A stretch of 64,000 bases of DNA, from the NCBI GenBank assembly GCA_001931535.1, contig CP016211.1, positions 1,330,501 through 1,394,500 on the forward strand. The letters run 5' to 3'. Each line of letters starts with the position of its first letter. The stretch's first letter is position 1. The notes below the pieces were generated by a model. The model was not told the origin of the DNA. It ran no database searches and saw only the letters and a list, made by a program, of their open reading frames with translations. Position numbers and translations under genes: made by a program. This DNA comes from Minicystis rosea (GTDB taxonomy: Bacteria > Myxococcota_A > Polyangia > Polyangiales > Polyangiaceae). Of this stretch, positions 28,658 to 41,193 are shown one piece after another.

Positions 28658-31600
28658 TCACTCGAGCTCCGGATTGGGATTGTCGATCTTGGCGAGATAC
28701 TGCGTGCGCGGCTGCGTGCCGAGATCGTGGAGCACCGTATAAGCGCGCGGCTCTTTGCGCCACTCGACCATCTTCGTGCCTCCGTGGCTCAGCGATCCGA
28801 ACTGGATGGCAGAGGTCGGACAGGCCTGCTGACATGCGGAGACGACCTCGCCCGATCGGAGGGGCCGACGCTCGATCTCCGCGCGGATTTCGGCCTCGCG
28901 GATTCGCTGCACGCAATACGTGCACTTCTCCATGACCCCGCGGGCGCGCACGGTGACGTCCGGGTTCTTCTGGAGCTTGCGGAGATCGGTGTTGAACGGG
29001 ACGTGCGCGTTCCAATCGAACCAGTTGAATCGCCGTACCTTGTAGGGGCAGTTGTTGGAGCAGAATCGCGTCCCGATGCAGCGGTTGTAGACCATCTCGT
29101 TGAGGCCGTCGGGGCTGTGCACCGTCGCGTTCACCGGACACACGTACTCGCAGGGAGCCTTCTCGCAGTGCTGGCAGAGCATCGGTTGATTGACGATGCT
29201 CACCTCGTCGCCGCTGCCTTCGAAATATTGGTCGATGCGCAGCCAATGCATTTCGCGGCTCTTGATGACCTCCTCCTTGCCCACGACGAGGACGTTGTTC
29301 TCCGCCTGGCAGGCGATGACGCACGCGCTGCAGCTCGTGCATATCGACATGTCGATGGTCATGGCCCACTGCGTGCCGGTGTACTCCCACTCGGGCAGGA
29401 TCGAACGGACTGGGCCCTTGTGCGCCTTGGCGAAATCGGGATCCTCGCGGTAGACGCGGAGCGCGCGGGTGAGGGCGAGCGGCCGACCATGCTGGGAGAA
29501 TTCGGTCTGGGCGAGCGCGAGCGCGGCCTTCGTTCCGGTCTTCCGCACGGAGAGGCCTTGAGCGAGCCAGCCCGCGTCCGACGGGCGGATGCGGTAGGCG
29601 GACACGCCCACGCCGCGGGCCACCTCCTCCGCGCCCTCGCGGCCGTATCCGAGATCGACGGTGACCGCGTCATCGGCGTGCCCGCGGACCACGAGGACAG
29701 GAATGGTGACGGCGTGCCCGCGCAACGCGAGCTCCACGACATCGCCGTTCTCGACGCCGAGCCGTGCAGCCGTCTTCGCGCTCATCATCGCAGCGTTCCC
29801 CCAAGTCAGCTTGGTGAGGGGCCTGGGGAGCTCCAGGAGCCAGGGATTGTCAGCGAAGCGGCCGTCGTACACCGAAGGTGAGGTGCGGAATGAGAGCTCC
29901 AGCGTGCCGGCCTCGGGGCGCGTCGTCGCGAGCTGCGCGAGCGCGGGTGTCAGATTGACGGGTTGCAGATCGGGCGTTTGCCGCGGTGGGCCGCTGTCGG
30001 GGAGGAAGCCGCGTTGCAAAGCCTCTTCCCAGAAGACGTCGAAGTCGGGCCCTCCGCGGCGGCTCTGCCAGTGCTCCCGCAACGACCGTCGTGCATCCGG
30101 GAGCTCGTCTCCCGCGAAGATCGCGAGCAGCTCCGGCACCGCGCGCGCATCGAAGAGCGGACGGACCAGAGGTTGGATGAACGAGACCGTGCCATCGTAG
30201 GCCCGTGCATCACCCCATGATTCGAGGTAGTGGAGGATGGGCACGAACCATTGGCAACGAAGGGCGGTCTCGTCCTCGTAGAGGCCTGCCCTCACGGTCG
30301 TGGGCACGTGCGCGAGGAGCGATGCGAAGTCCGCGCCCGCCGGCGCGGCGTAAACCGGGTTGGCCTCGAGCACGACCAGCGTGTCGACCGTGCCGCGGCC
30401 GAGCTCGGAGACCAGATCCGCGAAGGTCTGTGTCGCGGGGCCTGCGTCGATCAGCGCTGGATGGATCATCGCGGCGGCGCGACTCCGGAGCGCGGCGTTG
30501 ATGACGTGTCCGAGCGCGTGGACGATCGGTGGATGGTTGTCGCCGACGACCGCGACGCCCGCGCTGCCGGCGCGCTTCAGATCGCGCGCGAGCGCCTGAA
30601 CGAAGCGCCGTTGCTCGCCCTCTCCCGAGATGCGCAGCGCGCGCAACGCGGTGAGATCGGCCGCCGCCATCCCGTGCGGATGGAGGCCCTCACCGTGCAC
30701 GAGCTCCGCGGCGACGGCGGCCGCCACGCGCGCGACCTCGCTCGGCTTCACCCGGAGCCGATGATCGGCGAGCGTGCCTGTCGGCGAGAACATCGTCTCG
30801 ACGGCGTACAGGCGACACATGTCGGCGGACGGGCTCGCGGGCCGGCGTCGCGCGGCGAAGTCGCGCGAATAGCGCACGCTGAATGGCATGCTCGCGAGGA
30901 AATCGGCGTCGAGCGCCAGGATCACCGCGGCGGCGCTGAAGTCGTAAATTGGTACGAGGCTTTTGCCGAAGGCCGTTTGCGCGCCCAGCGTCGCGTGATC
31001 GGTGTGGGCGGGCGACCAGAAGGTGAATCGCGCCGCGGGGAACCGCGCGCGGATCCGGTCGATCAGCGCGGCGCTGAGCGGCGCGCTCTGGGGCTCGAGC
31101 AGGAAGCGCAGGCCTTTGCCGTCGTCTGCGCGCGCCCCGCCGAAGCGCGTCGTGAACGCTCCCCAGGTCGTGGTCGCGGCGCCGAGCCGCGGCGCGCGCG
31201 CCCGATAGGGATCGTACAGGCCGAGGACCGAGGCCTGCTCGTACACGCCGGTCGCGCCGAGGCTCGCCGGATGCGCGGGATTGCCTTCGATCTTGATCGG
31301 GCGCCCTGTATAGCTCTCGGCGAGGAGCCCCATGGCATACCCGTCGATGACCATGCTCGTGGCGAAATACTGAGAGAGGCCGGGGACGGTACCCGGCGGA
31401 TTGTCGGTGTACGGAAGGATCTTGCGGGCCTCGTGCGGCGTGCACCCGGCGAGCGACATGCTGGCGCCGAGCAGCTTGAGCAGCGCGCGGCGGCTCACGC
31501 CCGCCGGCTCCTCGACGCCGCGCGGGGGCTCGCCTCGGGCGAGCGCATGGTGCTCCGGGCTATCGAGGAGCGGAGTCAGCATCTCCCAAGCTGCACGCCC

Positions 31601-31666
31601 TGCGAGCGCCTCGGGCAACATCGTCCGAGAGCGCTCCGAGCCGGCCGGTGAATCGTCCTTCGTCAA
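28658..31666 (-). CDS. actB: Alternative complex III subunit ActB, iron-sulfur/molybdopterin-like fusion
   Basis: 1002 residues from a TTG at 31666, with AGGAG about 8 bases upstream. A twin-arginine-like signal (SRRALLKLLG at 58-67) ends in a possible lipobox Cys75. The central 600 residues resemble a molybdopterin oxidoreductase. In this family that part lacks the metal cofactor. The C-terminal domain has four ferredoxin-type Cys clusters, beginning CTSCSACVIAC, CQHCEKAPCEYVC, CIGTRFCSNNC and CTYC with CQQAC. It passes electrons from ActC to the cytochromes. Confidence 0.94.
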   Translation of the reverse strand: MTKDDSPAGSERSRTMLPEALAGRAAWEMLTPLLDSPEHHALARGEPPRGVEEPAGVSRRALLKLLGASMSLAGCTPHEARKILPYTDNPPGTVPGLSQYFATSMVIDGYAMGLLAESYTGRPIKIEGNPAHPASLGATGVYEQASVLGLYDPYRARAPRLGAATTTWGAFTTRFGGARADDGKGLRFLLEPQSAPLSAALIDRIRARFPAARFTFWSPAHTDHATLGAQTAFGKSLVPIYDFSAAAVILALDADFLASMPFSVRYSRDFAARRRPASPSADMCRLYAVETMFSPTGTLADHRLRVKPSEVARVAAAVAAELVHGEGLHPHGMAAADLTALRALRISGEGEQRRFVQALARDLKRAGSAGVAVVGDNHPPIVHALGHVINAALRSRAAAMIHPALIDAGPATQTFADLVSELGRGTVDTLVVLEANPVYAAPAGADFASLLAHVPTTVRAGLYEDETALRCQWFVPILHYLESWGDARAYDGTVSFIQPLVRPLFDARAVPELLAIFAGDELPDARRSLREHWQSRRGGPDFDVFWEEALQRGFLPDSGPPRQTPDLQPVNLTPALAQLATTRPEAGTLELSFRTSPSVYDGRFADNPWLLELPRPLTKLTWGNAAMMSAKTAARLGVENGDVVELALRGHAVTIPVLVVRGHADDAVTVDLGYGREGAEEVARGVGVSAYRIRPSDAGWLAQGLSVRKTGTKAALALAQTEFSQHGRPLALTRALRVYREDPDFAKAHKGPVRSILPEWEYTGTQWAMTIDMSICTSCSACVIACQAENNVLVVGKEEVIKSREMHWLRIDQYFEGSGDEVSIVNQPMLCQHCEKAPCEYVCPVNATVHSPDGLNEMVYNRCIGTRFCSNNCPYKVRRFNWFDWNAHVPFNTDLRKLQKNPDVTVRARGVMEKCTYCVQRIREAEIRAEIERRPLRSGEVVSACQQACPTSAIQFGSLSHGGTKMVEWRKEPRAYTVLHDLGTQPRTQYLAKIDNPNPELE

Positions 31667-31679
31667 GGCGATCTCCTCT

Positions 31680-32330
31680 TCAACGATGGCAGGTGGTGCA
31701 GTGGGTGAGTCGGCGGACGCCGTATTCCTGTGCGAGCCGTGCCCCGAGCTCTTCGCGGTGATCTCCGGGGCTCCAGCGCATGTCGGTGATCTTCGACAGT
31801 GGGCGGAGGTGTGGCTCCGGCAGGCGGTGGCATTGCAGACACCAACCCATCGTCATCGGAGCCACCTTGTAGACCGCGCCCATCTCGTCGACGCGGCCAT
31901 GGCAGGTCACGCAGCCCACGCCCTTGTTCACATGGATGGAGTGATTGAAATAGACGAAGTCGGGTACGTCGGTGACCCGGTTCCATGGAATCGGGGTGCC
32001 GGAGAACCAGCTCCGCCGCACGGGCTCGAGCATGATGCTCTGATTCCAGATCTGACTGTGGCAGCCCATGCACGTGCCGGTCGACGGCATCCCCGCCGTC
32101 GGCGCGACGGTGGCGGTGCTGTGGCAATAGAGGCAGTCAATCCCATCATCTTGAACGTGGTGGCGGTGATCGAACTGCACCGGCTGGTCGACCGGCTCGA
32201 ACTGGTATCGCTTCCACGGCGTGCGCACGTAGATCATCAGCGCGAGCAGCGAGCCACCGGCCCCGGCGGCGAGCACGCCGATCGCCACGCGATAGACGGA
32301 GTCGCTCCAGGGTGGAAACAGTGCGGCCAT
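31680..32330 (-). CDS. actA: Alternative complex III subunit ActA, pentaheme cytochrome c
   Basis: 216 residues from the ATG at 32330 (MAALFPPWSDSVYRV). One N-terminal membrane anchor, then five CxxCH heme sites: CLYCH, CMGCH, CVTCH, CLQCH and CTTCH. Five hemes and this position are typical of ActA. It is the first gene of an operon that runs without real gaps to ctaF. Frames upstream of the ATG are Arg-rich and not family-like. Confidence 0.93.
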   Translation of the reverse strand: MAALFPPWSDSVYRVAIGVLAAGAGGSLLALMIYVRTPWKRYQFEPVDQPVQFDHRHHVQDDGIDCLYCHSTATVAPTAGMPSTGTCMGCHSQIWNQSIMLEPVRRSWFSGTPIPWNRVTDVPDFVYFNHSIHVNKGVGCVTCHGRVDEMGAVYKVAPMTMGWCLQCHRLPEPHLRPLSKITDMRWSPGDHREELGARLAQEYGVRRLTHCTTCHR

Positions 32331-32728
32331 GGGTCCAACGCGGAGCGCGGCTGGCCGTCGCGGCCTACGCGTGGATGCTCCTCGTCGCGGTAGGTAGATG
32401 GCGTTGCGCGGCGCGGGTTGCGTGGTGGGCGGGAGCGCACGAACGAAGGAGGCTGCGCCCGACGCCCGGTGTACGGCGCAGCGTGGATATCGCGGCGCGC
32501 CGTGCGCGTGACGGGAGCCTCCATCACATCGCTCGCCTGCAGCGCAGCCTGGGCTCGGGCGCGTCGAGCGCAGACGCTCATGGCGCTTTCGAGATCGCGA
32601 ACAGCGCACCGAACGGGCTGAAGCGACAACGATTCTCAGCCTCGTTGCTCAGTCCGCCCTCGGCCTGAATGTCCGGCGGTACGGCGTGCGCGCAACGGAC
32701 AGCGACCGCAGGCAAGGGTTTGGCGCGT
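32331..32728. other. Upstream region of the act-cta operon
   Basis: About 400 bases before actA and after the holin-like gene. The operon promoter should be here, but no clear box was recognised. Open frames are shadows. Confidence 0.4.
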
Positions 32729-33127
32729 TCACGCCGCCGCGCGCCGTGCCACGTCTTCCACATCGGATGCGACGCGGGAAGCGGCTCTCGGCAGCGGGTT
32801 GCGTGGCAGCGCCGCGCGCCCGACGAGCGCCGCGGCCGCCGCGACAGCGAACAATCCGAGCCCCGCCGCGGCGGATCGGGAGGGACGAACGCGACGACCG
32901 GCCAAGCCGGCGGAGAGCACCAGGGCTTGGATCCCGGCGAGCGCCGCGACTCCAGCGATGCCGAACGCGATCGCCGATCGCGCCGCCCTTGCAGCCGAGC
33001 GGAGAAGGTCGTCCTCCACGACGGCGAGCTCCGCTTTGACGAAGCTCCTCGCGTCGCGGAGCACGTTCGCCGCGAGATCCTCCGAGCTCCGATCCTTTTG
33101 CGGATGGGGCTGTTCGTTCTGCTGCAT
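32729..33127 (-). CDS. Holin-superfamily-like membrane protein
   Basis: 132 residues, with AGGAG before the ATG at 33127. A charged amphipathic N-terminus (ANVLRDARSFVKAELAVVED) precedes two hydrophobic segments, the layout of the DUF1469/phage-holin-like family (Act_PHOLI). Such genes are common in bacterial chromosomes and do not imply a prophage; no phage genes are near. Confidence 0.6.
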   Translation of the reverse strand: MQQNEQPHPQKDRSSEDLAANVLRDARSFVKAELAVVEDDLLRSAARAARSAIAFGIAGVAALAGIQALVLSAGLAGRRVRPSRSAAAGLGLFAVAAAAALVGRAALPRNPLPRAASRVASDVEDVARRAAA

Positions 33128-33412
33128 CCCTGAACTCCTGTCGGGGACGAGCGCCATGCCCCGGCGCATGTCTCCCGCATGTCTCCAATGCATCGGCCGG
33201 GCCTGCGCTCGCGTTTCCCAATCGCGCCGTCGTCGCCCTGATCGGGGATGGTGCAATGCAGATGCGAGGCGCAGCTCGCCTGCCGGCCACGGTCGGAGAT
33301 CCGGCGGCGCCGGCACGAGCATCGATGACGTGCCGGTGCGCGCCGAGAGGAGATCCCGAGACGGCGCGCCGGGCTTGCGCGCGCGCGACCGACGACGGTA
33401 GGGTCGCGCAGA

Positions 33413-36020
<2,608 letters not shown>

Positions 36021-36308
36021 TTCAGAATGTCGAACACCGTCGAACCGAGTCGACCAAAGAGACGTGAGCCTGCCTGGAAGCGAGGATGAAAGCGGGCTGA
36101 GATCTCATGAGGCGTTCTCGGCGAGAGCGCCTACGGCCTTTGCCGACGGCGCTCGCCCCTCGGCGGCAGGAGTCCCCTCGAGCTCGAATCGAGTGCGCCG
36201 TGGCTGCGGCAGGGTGAGACTCTTCGCTGAACCGCGGAAGCTCCGTCACGCGGCCGCGCCGTGATAAGGTCGCCGCCCATTGCACGGGAAAGGTCGAGGC
36301 GATCGACG

Positions 36309-37132
36309 ATGCTCGACAGCAAGCAGGGGATGACGTTCGAGAACTACGCCAAGAGCAACCCGCCGGCGAAGCAAGATGTCGATGGCTGGATGAAGGTATT
36401 CAGGGACTGGGCCAAGACGTGCTCGTTGAACCCGACCGAAGGCTTCGCTGCCTCCGTGAAGCAGCAAATCGCGGGCGCTTCCAACCAGTCCGAGTTCATC
36501 TCCAAGTTGGTCCCATTGGCCGCGTCGCTCAAGCAGATTGGCGCCCCCTCCCGGTCGCGAAGCCCGCAGCGGCGGCCGCGAGCGTGGACGAAGGCGTGCT
36601 CATCGAATTCGGCATGGATAGAATCCACTTCTTCGCGTACGACCTCGCATTGGGCTACTTGACCATTGGGCACAAGGGAGGCGCGGAGGAGTTCACCGCG
36701 CTGGGGGACTCGGTCGGTATCAACTTCCGCCAGTCGGACATCGCGGACGACCCCGCGAAGCAGGTGCTTCACGAGCAGGTGCACGCTCGGGCCTTCGCCA
36801 CGATGCGCGCCAAGAAGGAAAGGGATCCGGAGTTCGCCAAAAAGCTCGCCGCGAATGCGGCGGCGGACGCGGCGCCGGGCGCGAAGCCGGGCGACAAGAA
36901 GAAGGACACGACGACGGATCTCTTCACGGCAGTCGACAACCACACGCACCTGTGGGTGGCTGGGTTCAATGCCATGGAGAAATGTCTCGCGGCCCTCATC
37001 TCCATGAGGCTCCTCAAGTGGGGGGATTTCCACGAGAGCGTGATGAAGGCCTGCTCGAGGTGGACGCAACAGAATGAGGCCGTCAAGACCGTCACGGTCA
37101 ACATGACGGGCGAGCGCGCCATCGACAAGTAG
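36309..37132 (+). CDS. Hypothetical protein, apparent frameshift
   Basis: Starts MLDSKQGMTFENYAKSNPPA. The frame is lost at the run of five C at 36544-36548. One extra C joins it to the frame ending at 37132, giving about 274 residues with a Pro/Ala/Lys linker and a C-terminal helical region (FHESVMKACSRWTQQNEAV). No signal peptide or membrane helix. Family unknown. It may form a set with the short broken gene that follows. Confidence 0.55.
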
Positions 37133-37204
37133 GGCAGCGCGCGGCCAGGGCGACGTGCAACCGCTTCTGAAAGCGGCCGGGGATCCGAGCGGCGCGTCGA
37201 CGCG

Positions 37205-37432
37205 GTGAACGCGCTCGCCCGGCAACCGGGAGGCCTTGAACCTGAAGGTGCAGCTCGCGACCGCGCAGGGCGAGGTCGATCGCGTCGAGGCGATTCTCGT
37301 CGAAGCCGCGGCCGCGACGAAGGATCGGATCTCACCGCCGCCGCGCGGTCCAAACGGGCGGTTCCGGGCCGACATGCACGTGGCGAACGATGGGCGGGTA
37401 AGATCCTGGTCGACTCGAAGAAGCCGTTCTGA
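37205..37432 (+). pseudogene. Short broken gene of unknown function
   Basis: A protein-like thread runs through different frames: VDAVNALA, then NREALNLKVQLATAQGEV, then GRFRADMHVANDG and KILVDSKKPF before a stop at 37432. One extra C near 37218-37220 and one missing G near 37392-37394 would join them. Two defects in 230 bases could be errors or real decay. Function unknown. Confidence 0.3.
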
Positions 37433-37470
37433 TTTGGTGTTGCCGTACATTCCTTACGGGAGCGTGGATC

Positions 37471-37713
37471 GTGGTCGATGCGAAGCGAATCAGTCTCTGG
37501 GCGGTGGTCATGTTCTCGGCGGTGATGCTGGCGTCGTTGGCCGGCTGCGGAGGGAAGCAGGAGGCTGATTCCCCCGGGTGCCCGAGCAAGGAGCCCAAGG
37601 AAGGCGCCGTTTGCTCGGGCTCGCTCCACTGCAGTGATCATATCCCGTGCGGGAACGTCTACGACTGCGAGGACGGCGTCTGGGTGCTCGCGCCCTACGA
37701 CTGCGAACCGTGA
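37471..37713 (+). CDS. Small Cys-rich lipoprotein
   Basis: 80 residues from a GTG. A hydrophobic leader (WAVVMFSAVMLASLAGC) with lipobox LAGC is followed by a short domain with six Cys, probably paired as disulfides in the periplasm. Family not recognised. Confidence 0.55.
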   Translation: MVDAKRISLWAVVMFSAVMLASLAGCGGKQEADSPGCPSKEPKEGAVCSGSLHCSDHIPCGNVYDCEDGVWVLAPYDCEP

Positions 37714-38182
37714 AGCACGCCGCCTGATCGCGCACGGATTGAAGTCCACGTCCTCGGCTCTGTCGCCCTCGCTGGCCACCCTGGTAGCGCCTTGGTTCAC
37801 CCGACCGGCGTGCGTCTTCGAGGCCGCACACGTTCGGATTGGAGGTCATCTGGATCGCGGCCCCGTTGTGTGCCCAGCCCAGGCTCGTCAGGTTGGGGTT
37901 CGCTCCGCCGACGGTGGCCGCGGGCTGATAGACCCCGGTCCCGGCCCCTCCGCGAGGGGTGACGATGGAGAGAGTCATCCCGGTGCCAGTGAACGCGCTC
38001 GTCACCATGGTTCGGGTCCCGACCAGCGTGAGCGAGCTTCCGTTGCTGGCCCGAGAGATGATCTCGTATTGCGAGCTCGGATCGTTGCCGATCCCCGTAA
38101 TCGTCACGTCCTGGGTGAGCTTGGTGTTCCCGAGCAGCGCGAGCGCCTCGCCAATCGTTGATGCCGAAGCCGTGATCGTCAT
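37508..38182 (-). CDS. Hypothetical protein, 3' end uncertain
   Basis: AGGGGA precedes the ATG at 38182 by 5 bases. The first 120 residues look real: rich in Thr, Ser, Gly and Asn (MTITASASTIGEALALLGN, SSLTLVGTRTMVTSAFTGTG), beta-like as in secreted or tail-fibre-like proteins. After about 37815 the frame becomes Arg-rich and runs antisense to the lipoprotein at 37471-37713. Believable coding therefore ends near 37800, perhaps through a frame error. Function unknown. Confidence 0.45.
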   Translation of the reverse strand: MTITASASTIGEALALLGNTKLTQDVTITGIGNDPSSQYEIISRASNGSSLTLVGTRTMVTSAFTGTGMTLSIVTPRGGAGTGVYQPAATVGGANPNLTSLGWAHNGAAIQMTSNPNVCGLEDARRSGEPRRYQGGQRGRQSRGRGLQSVRDQAACFTVRSRRARAPRRRPRSRRRSRTGYDHCSGASPSKRRLPWAPCSGTRGNQPPASLRSRPTTPASPPRT

Positions 38183-38586
38183 GGTGTTCCCCTTTCTTTA
38201 GCGGTGTCGAAGATACGTATTTGCGAAGGGTGCGGCTCTTCTGTGGCGGCAGGCAGATGTCTCCGGAGCATTCCGAGTCCGTGCCCGAAATGCCGCACAA
38301 TCGGGCGTTGACAGAGGTGCGATGGGGCAGCGTCGCTGTCGCAAAAGAGCCGCTCCCATTTGCGAACGTGGTCAGCGTAATTGTGAGGACATGGAGGGCG
38401 GAGAGATGATGTCCGCTATCGCGCCTCTGAGAACAAGCCGCCGAGCCGGTGCGTGTGCCCAATGCAGGCGATCGCCGGGGTGCGAGGGCGCGCCGCGACG
38501 GTGGATGACCCTAGTGGGCGGACGGCTGTGAAGATCGGCTTTGCTCTTCCTATGCCCTGCGGTTGTAGTACGAATCGGAACTCTGC
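38183..38586. other. Intergenic region between divergent genes
   Basis: About 400 bases with lower GC than average near 38200-38240 and 38540-38580, suggesting promoters for both divergent genes. No gene is supported. Confidence 0.35.
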
Positions 38587-40224
38587 ATGACCGACGTTCT
38601 CGTTCCCAGCGATGCTCACGGCGCCGATCTGTTCTGGTGGCGGCGCGACGGGGGCTTCCGAACGCTGGTGACGATCTATGGGCCGCTGTGGGCGGCGCAG
38701 CTCGGGGGCGCTCGACTTCGATTGAAGCTCGCGGTGTTCGATGTCGCCGGACGTCTCCAAGCATCGGGTGAGACATCGCTCGGCGCCGCCGAGGCGCTCC
38801 TCCTCGATCAAGAGCGGCTGGCTTCGGTCGTCGGCAAGGACGTCGGCGAGGGTGTGCTCGCGGTCTTCCCAGTCGGCGCCGCGGTGCGCGCCGACTCCAG
38901 CTATGGCCGGCTCAAATCGCTGTGCGATTGGATCAGCGAGGAAGGAGACATCGTCTCTTTCCACAACGACCAATCCTGGCTGAGAGGCGACGACCAATCG
39001 TGGCTGAGAGGCATAGAACCGCTCGAGCTCACCGAGGTCGTGATCCTCGCTTCTTCGCTGGGAGGCGCCGAGATCGTGATGGCCAACGGGCCCGACCCGC
39101 AGCCTCCCGGTTGTCTGCGCCTCTGGGTGCAAAACCACCGCGGCGCTCGGCGATATGCCACGTACGCCGAGGCGATGAATCCCTTCTCGCTCGCTCGCGC
39201 CCGCCTCGACTCGCTGTTTCCTGGGCTCGAGGCTTTCGTGGACGGCGAGGCCGCGACCGTGTCGGGCCGGCTCACGACACGCGACCTCTTCGTGCGCCCG
39301 TGGGTCGTGACCTACGAGCCGCGCCTCTCCGCCTATCACGGTGGCAATCGCTACGGCCACGTCCAACCCATCCGCACGCTGCAGAATTGGCATTTGCCTT
39401 ATCGATGGAGCTGGCTCGAACCGCTCTGGCCACGGGCGGCGCGCGCGCTCACGCACGCCAAGATGAACCCGGGCGCCGTCATTCAAGGCCGCGGGCTGAC
39501 GACCGTGGTGAACGTCTTGAACTCACACGGCGCCATCGAGGAGGACTTCTGGGTCGACGTCCGCCTTCACGACGCCGCGGGGCGGCTCGTGGCGAAGCGA
39601 GAGCGGTGGCTGCTCGCGAGACGCCACGGCGTCGCGCGCGGCGAAATCCGCGACCTGCTCCCCGACCCGGGAGGCGAGCTCGTCGGCCATGTCGCGCTCA
39701 CGTTCTCGCGCGCTGCGAAGCTCCGTTTCCCGCAATTGCTACAAGCCCTCTTCGAATACCGCACGGAGCGGAGCACCGCGCGCACGATGCTCTGGAGCGA
39801 CGCGTGGAACACCGTTCCGCGGTTGCGGCAGCGGGGGATCGCGCTGCGCGCCATCTATCGAGCGCTCGCGCGCCCACCGCTTCTGTCTCATGTGATCGTG
39901 TCGAACTGTGGAATGGCGGCGGACTACGATCATGCGGCGTCCCTGCGGATCGTCCTCGAGGACGGCCGGGGACGCTCACTGGTTCGGGAGGAGACGCTGC
40001 CACCTCATGGGACGCTGTTCGCGTCGCTGCTCGAGCTGTTCCCGGACGCGCGCGACTTCCTCGGTGAGCAGCCTGGAGGCATCGTGGTGGTGGAGAGCGC
40101 TTTCGACCTCGCGAGCCTGCATTTCACGCTGCACGAGACGACGGGTGCGTGGAGCGTAGAGCACAACATGGCGCTGTGGACCCAAAGCAGCGACCGCCGC
40201 TGGCACGCGCCGAGCGGGATCTGA
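38587..40224 (+). CDS. Hypothetical protein with three related beta domains
   Basis: 545 residues, no signal peptide. Three regions share a pattern of a beta strand, the motif vxxhDxxGRLvxxxxxxL, then a helix with LhPD and a closing strand (residues about 25-110, 310-400, 430-530). These are probable domain duplications. A 7-residue unit, DQSWLRG, is tandemly doubled near residue 130. Family not recognised; possibly an intracellular or type-I-exported structural protein. Confidence 0.7.
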   Translation: MTDVLVPSDAHGADLFWWRRDGGFRTLVTIYGPLWAAQLGGARLRLKLAVFDVAGRLQASGETSLGAAEALLLDQERLASVVGKDVGEGVLAVFPVGAAVRADSSYGRLKSLCDWISEEGDIVSFHNDQSWLRGDDQSWLRGIEPLELTEVVILASSLGGAEIVMANGPDPQPPGCLRLWVQNHRGARRYATYAEAMNPFSLARARLDSLFPGLEAFVDGEAATVSGRLTTRDLFVRPWVVTYEPRLSAYHGGNRYGHVQPIRTLQNWHLPYRWSWLEPLWPRAARALTHAKMNPGAVIQGRGLTTVVNVLNSHGAIEEDFWVDVRLHDAAGRLVAKRERWLLARRHGVARGEIRDLLPDPGGELVGHVALTFSRAAKLRFPQLLQALFEYRTERSTARTMLWSDAWNTVPRLRQRGIALRAIYRALARPPLLSHVIVSNCGMAADYDHAASLRIVLEDGRGRSLVREETLPPHGTLFASLLELFPDARDFLGEQPGGIVVVESAFDLASLHFTLHETTGAWSVEHNMALWTQSSDRRWHAPSGI

Positions 40225-40650
40225 GCGGCCGCCGCCGCGATCGTGCTGCTCGACGAGGCGAGCGGGTTGACCGAGCTCATCACCGTCCCGGCGAGCTCGT
40301 CGACCCCTGCGACGAAGCTGGTGACGTCGTGGATGGGGACGCCGGTCGTCCTTGACGCGATGTTCAGGAGGTTCGTCACCCGGTCGACACCGTCAGTGCG
40401 GGCATGGTTGCGGCGCTCGAGCGGGCCGGGTGCTTGGTCGTACTTCACTTCACCCCGGGCATGAGGAGGGCGCAGGTGGTCTTCTTCAGCCCCCACGCGG
40501 CGCCGAGTTTCATGATCACGTGCTCGGAGTACGGGCTCTCGTCGCTGAGCAGACCGATCACGATGTCGCAGCGCTCGATCTCGTCGCGGAGAACGTCGTC
40601 CATCTTGTGCCGACCGAGGAACCGGCCCAGCCTTGCTTGAGCGTCTACCC
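40225..40650 (-). pseudogene. Degenerate TIR-domain gene
   Basis: The minus strand encodes a TIR-like core: MDDVLRDEIERCDIVIGLLS, ESPYSEHVIMKLGAAWGLKK, then CALLMPG. The frame breaks at the G run opposite 40453-40456. The next frame continues with VKYDQAPGPLERRN, as TIR proteins do (PG...LPGPL). The N-terminal third of a TIR domain is missing, and the usual catalytic Glu (ELGAAW) is Lys (KLGAAW). No NADase activity is expected. This could be a defence-gene relic. The downstream end is uncertain. Confidence 0.5.
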
Positions 40651-40736
40651 TTGCCCGGGGCCGTAGGGCGCTCAGCCGCCCCCCCAACGACGAGCCCCGC
40701 GCGCGCCATCGCGCGCACCTGGCGCTCGAGCGGCAG

Positions 40737-40994
40737 GTGATCGAGATACTTGTCGATGGCGACCACGCTCGCGAAGCCGACCGAATCGCGGCCTCCCTCG
40801 AGCAAGCGACGCGCTGGTTCCGCTTCGTCGCGCCGAAGGACAACACCCATGTCCAGGTTCGCAGCACCGCCGGCGATGACGACCTGATCGAGATCTTCTC
40901 CGGGCCGCCCGAGGGGGTCGAAGTTGGACCGTGGCGGGCGGATCGAATCCGTCGTATCCCCGCGCATTCGGTCGCTGCGCCGCCCGAGGAGTGA
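40737..40994 (+). CDS. Small hypothetical protein
   Basis: 85 residues from a GTG, although the open frame reaches back to 40641 without a start codon. Sequence looks genuine: IEILVDGDHAREADRIAASL, WFRFVAPKDNTHVQV and DDDLIEIFSGPPEG, an alpha/beta mix with coding-like third-position GC. Divergent from the TIR relic. It could be an adaptor or a truncated larger protein; not recognised. Confidence 0.4.
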   Translation: MIEILVDGDHAREADRIAASLEQATRWFRFVAPKDNTHVQVRSTAGDDDLIEIFSGPPEGVEVGPWRADRIRRIPAHSVAAPPEE

Positions 40995-41193
40995 CAAGTT
41001 GCCGCCTTGCGCTTGCGTGATCTGCTGGAGATCTGGAGATCCGGCGGCGTCTGAAACATCTCGGCTCGTGGCTGGAAAGATGTACGGCATCTAACGCGGT
41101 ACCGGGAACATCGAAGCTTGCGAGGGCGCGAGGGAGCTCGCCGAGTCGTCGGCTCCGGCTCGCCCCGCGCCCCTCGACCAGGAGATGGTGGAC

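Noticed and set aside
32729..33127. Prophage signal from the holin-like gene
   Set aside because: No other phage genes nearby. This family is common on bacterial chromosomes.
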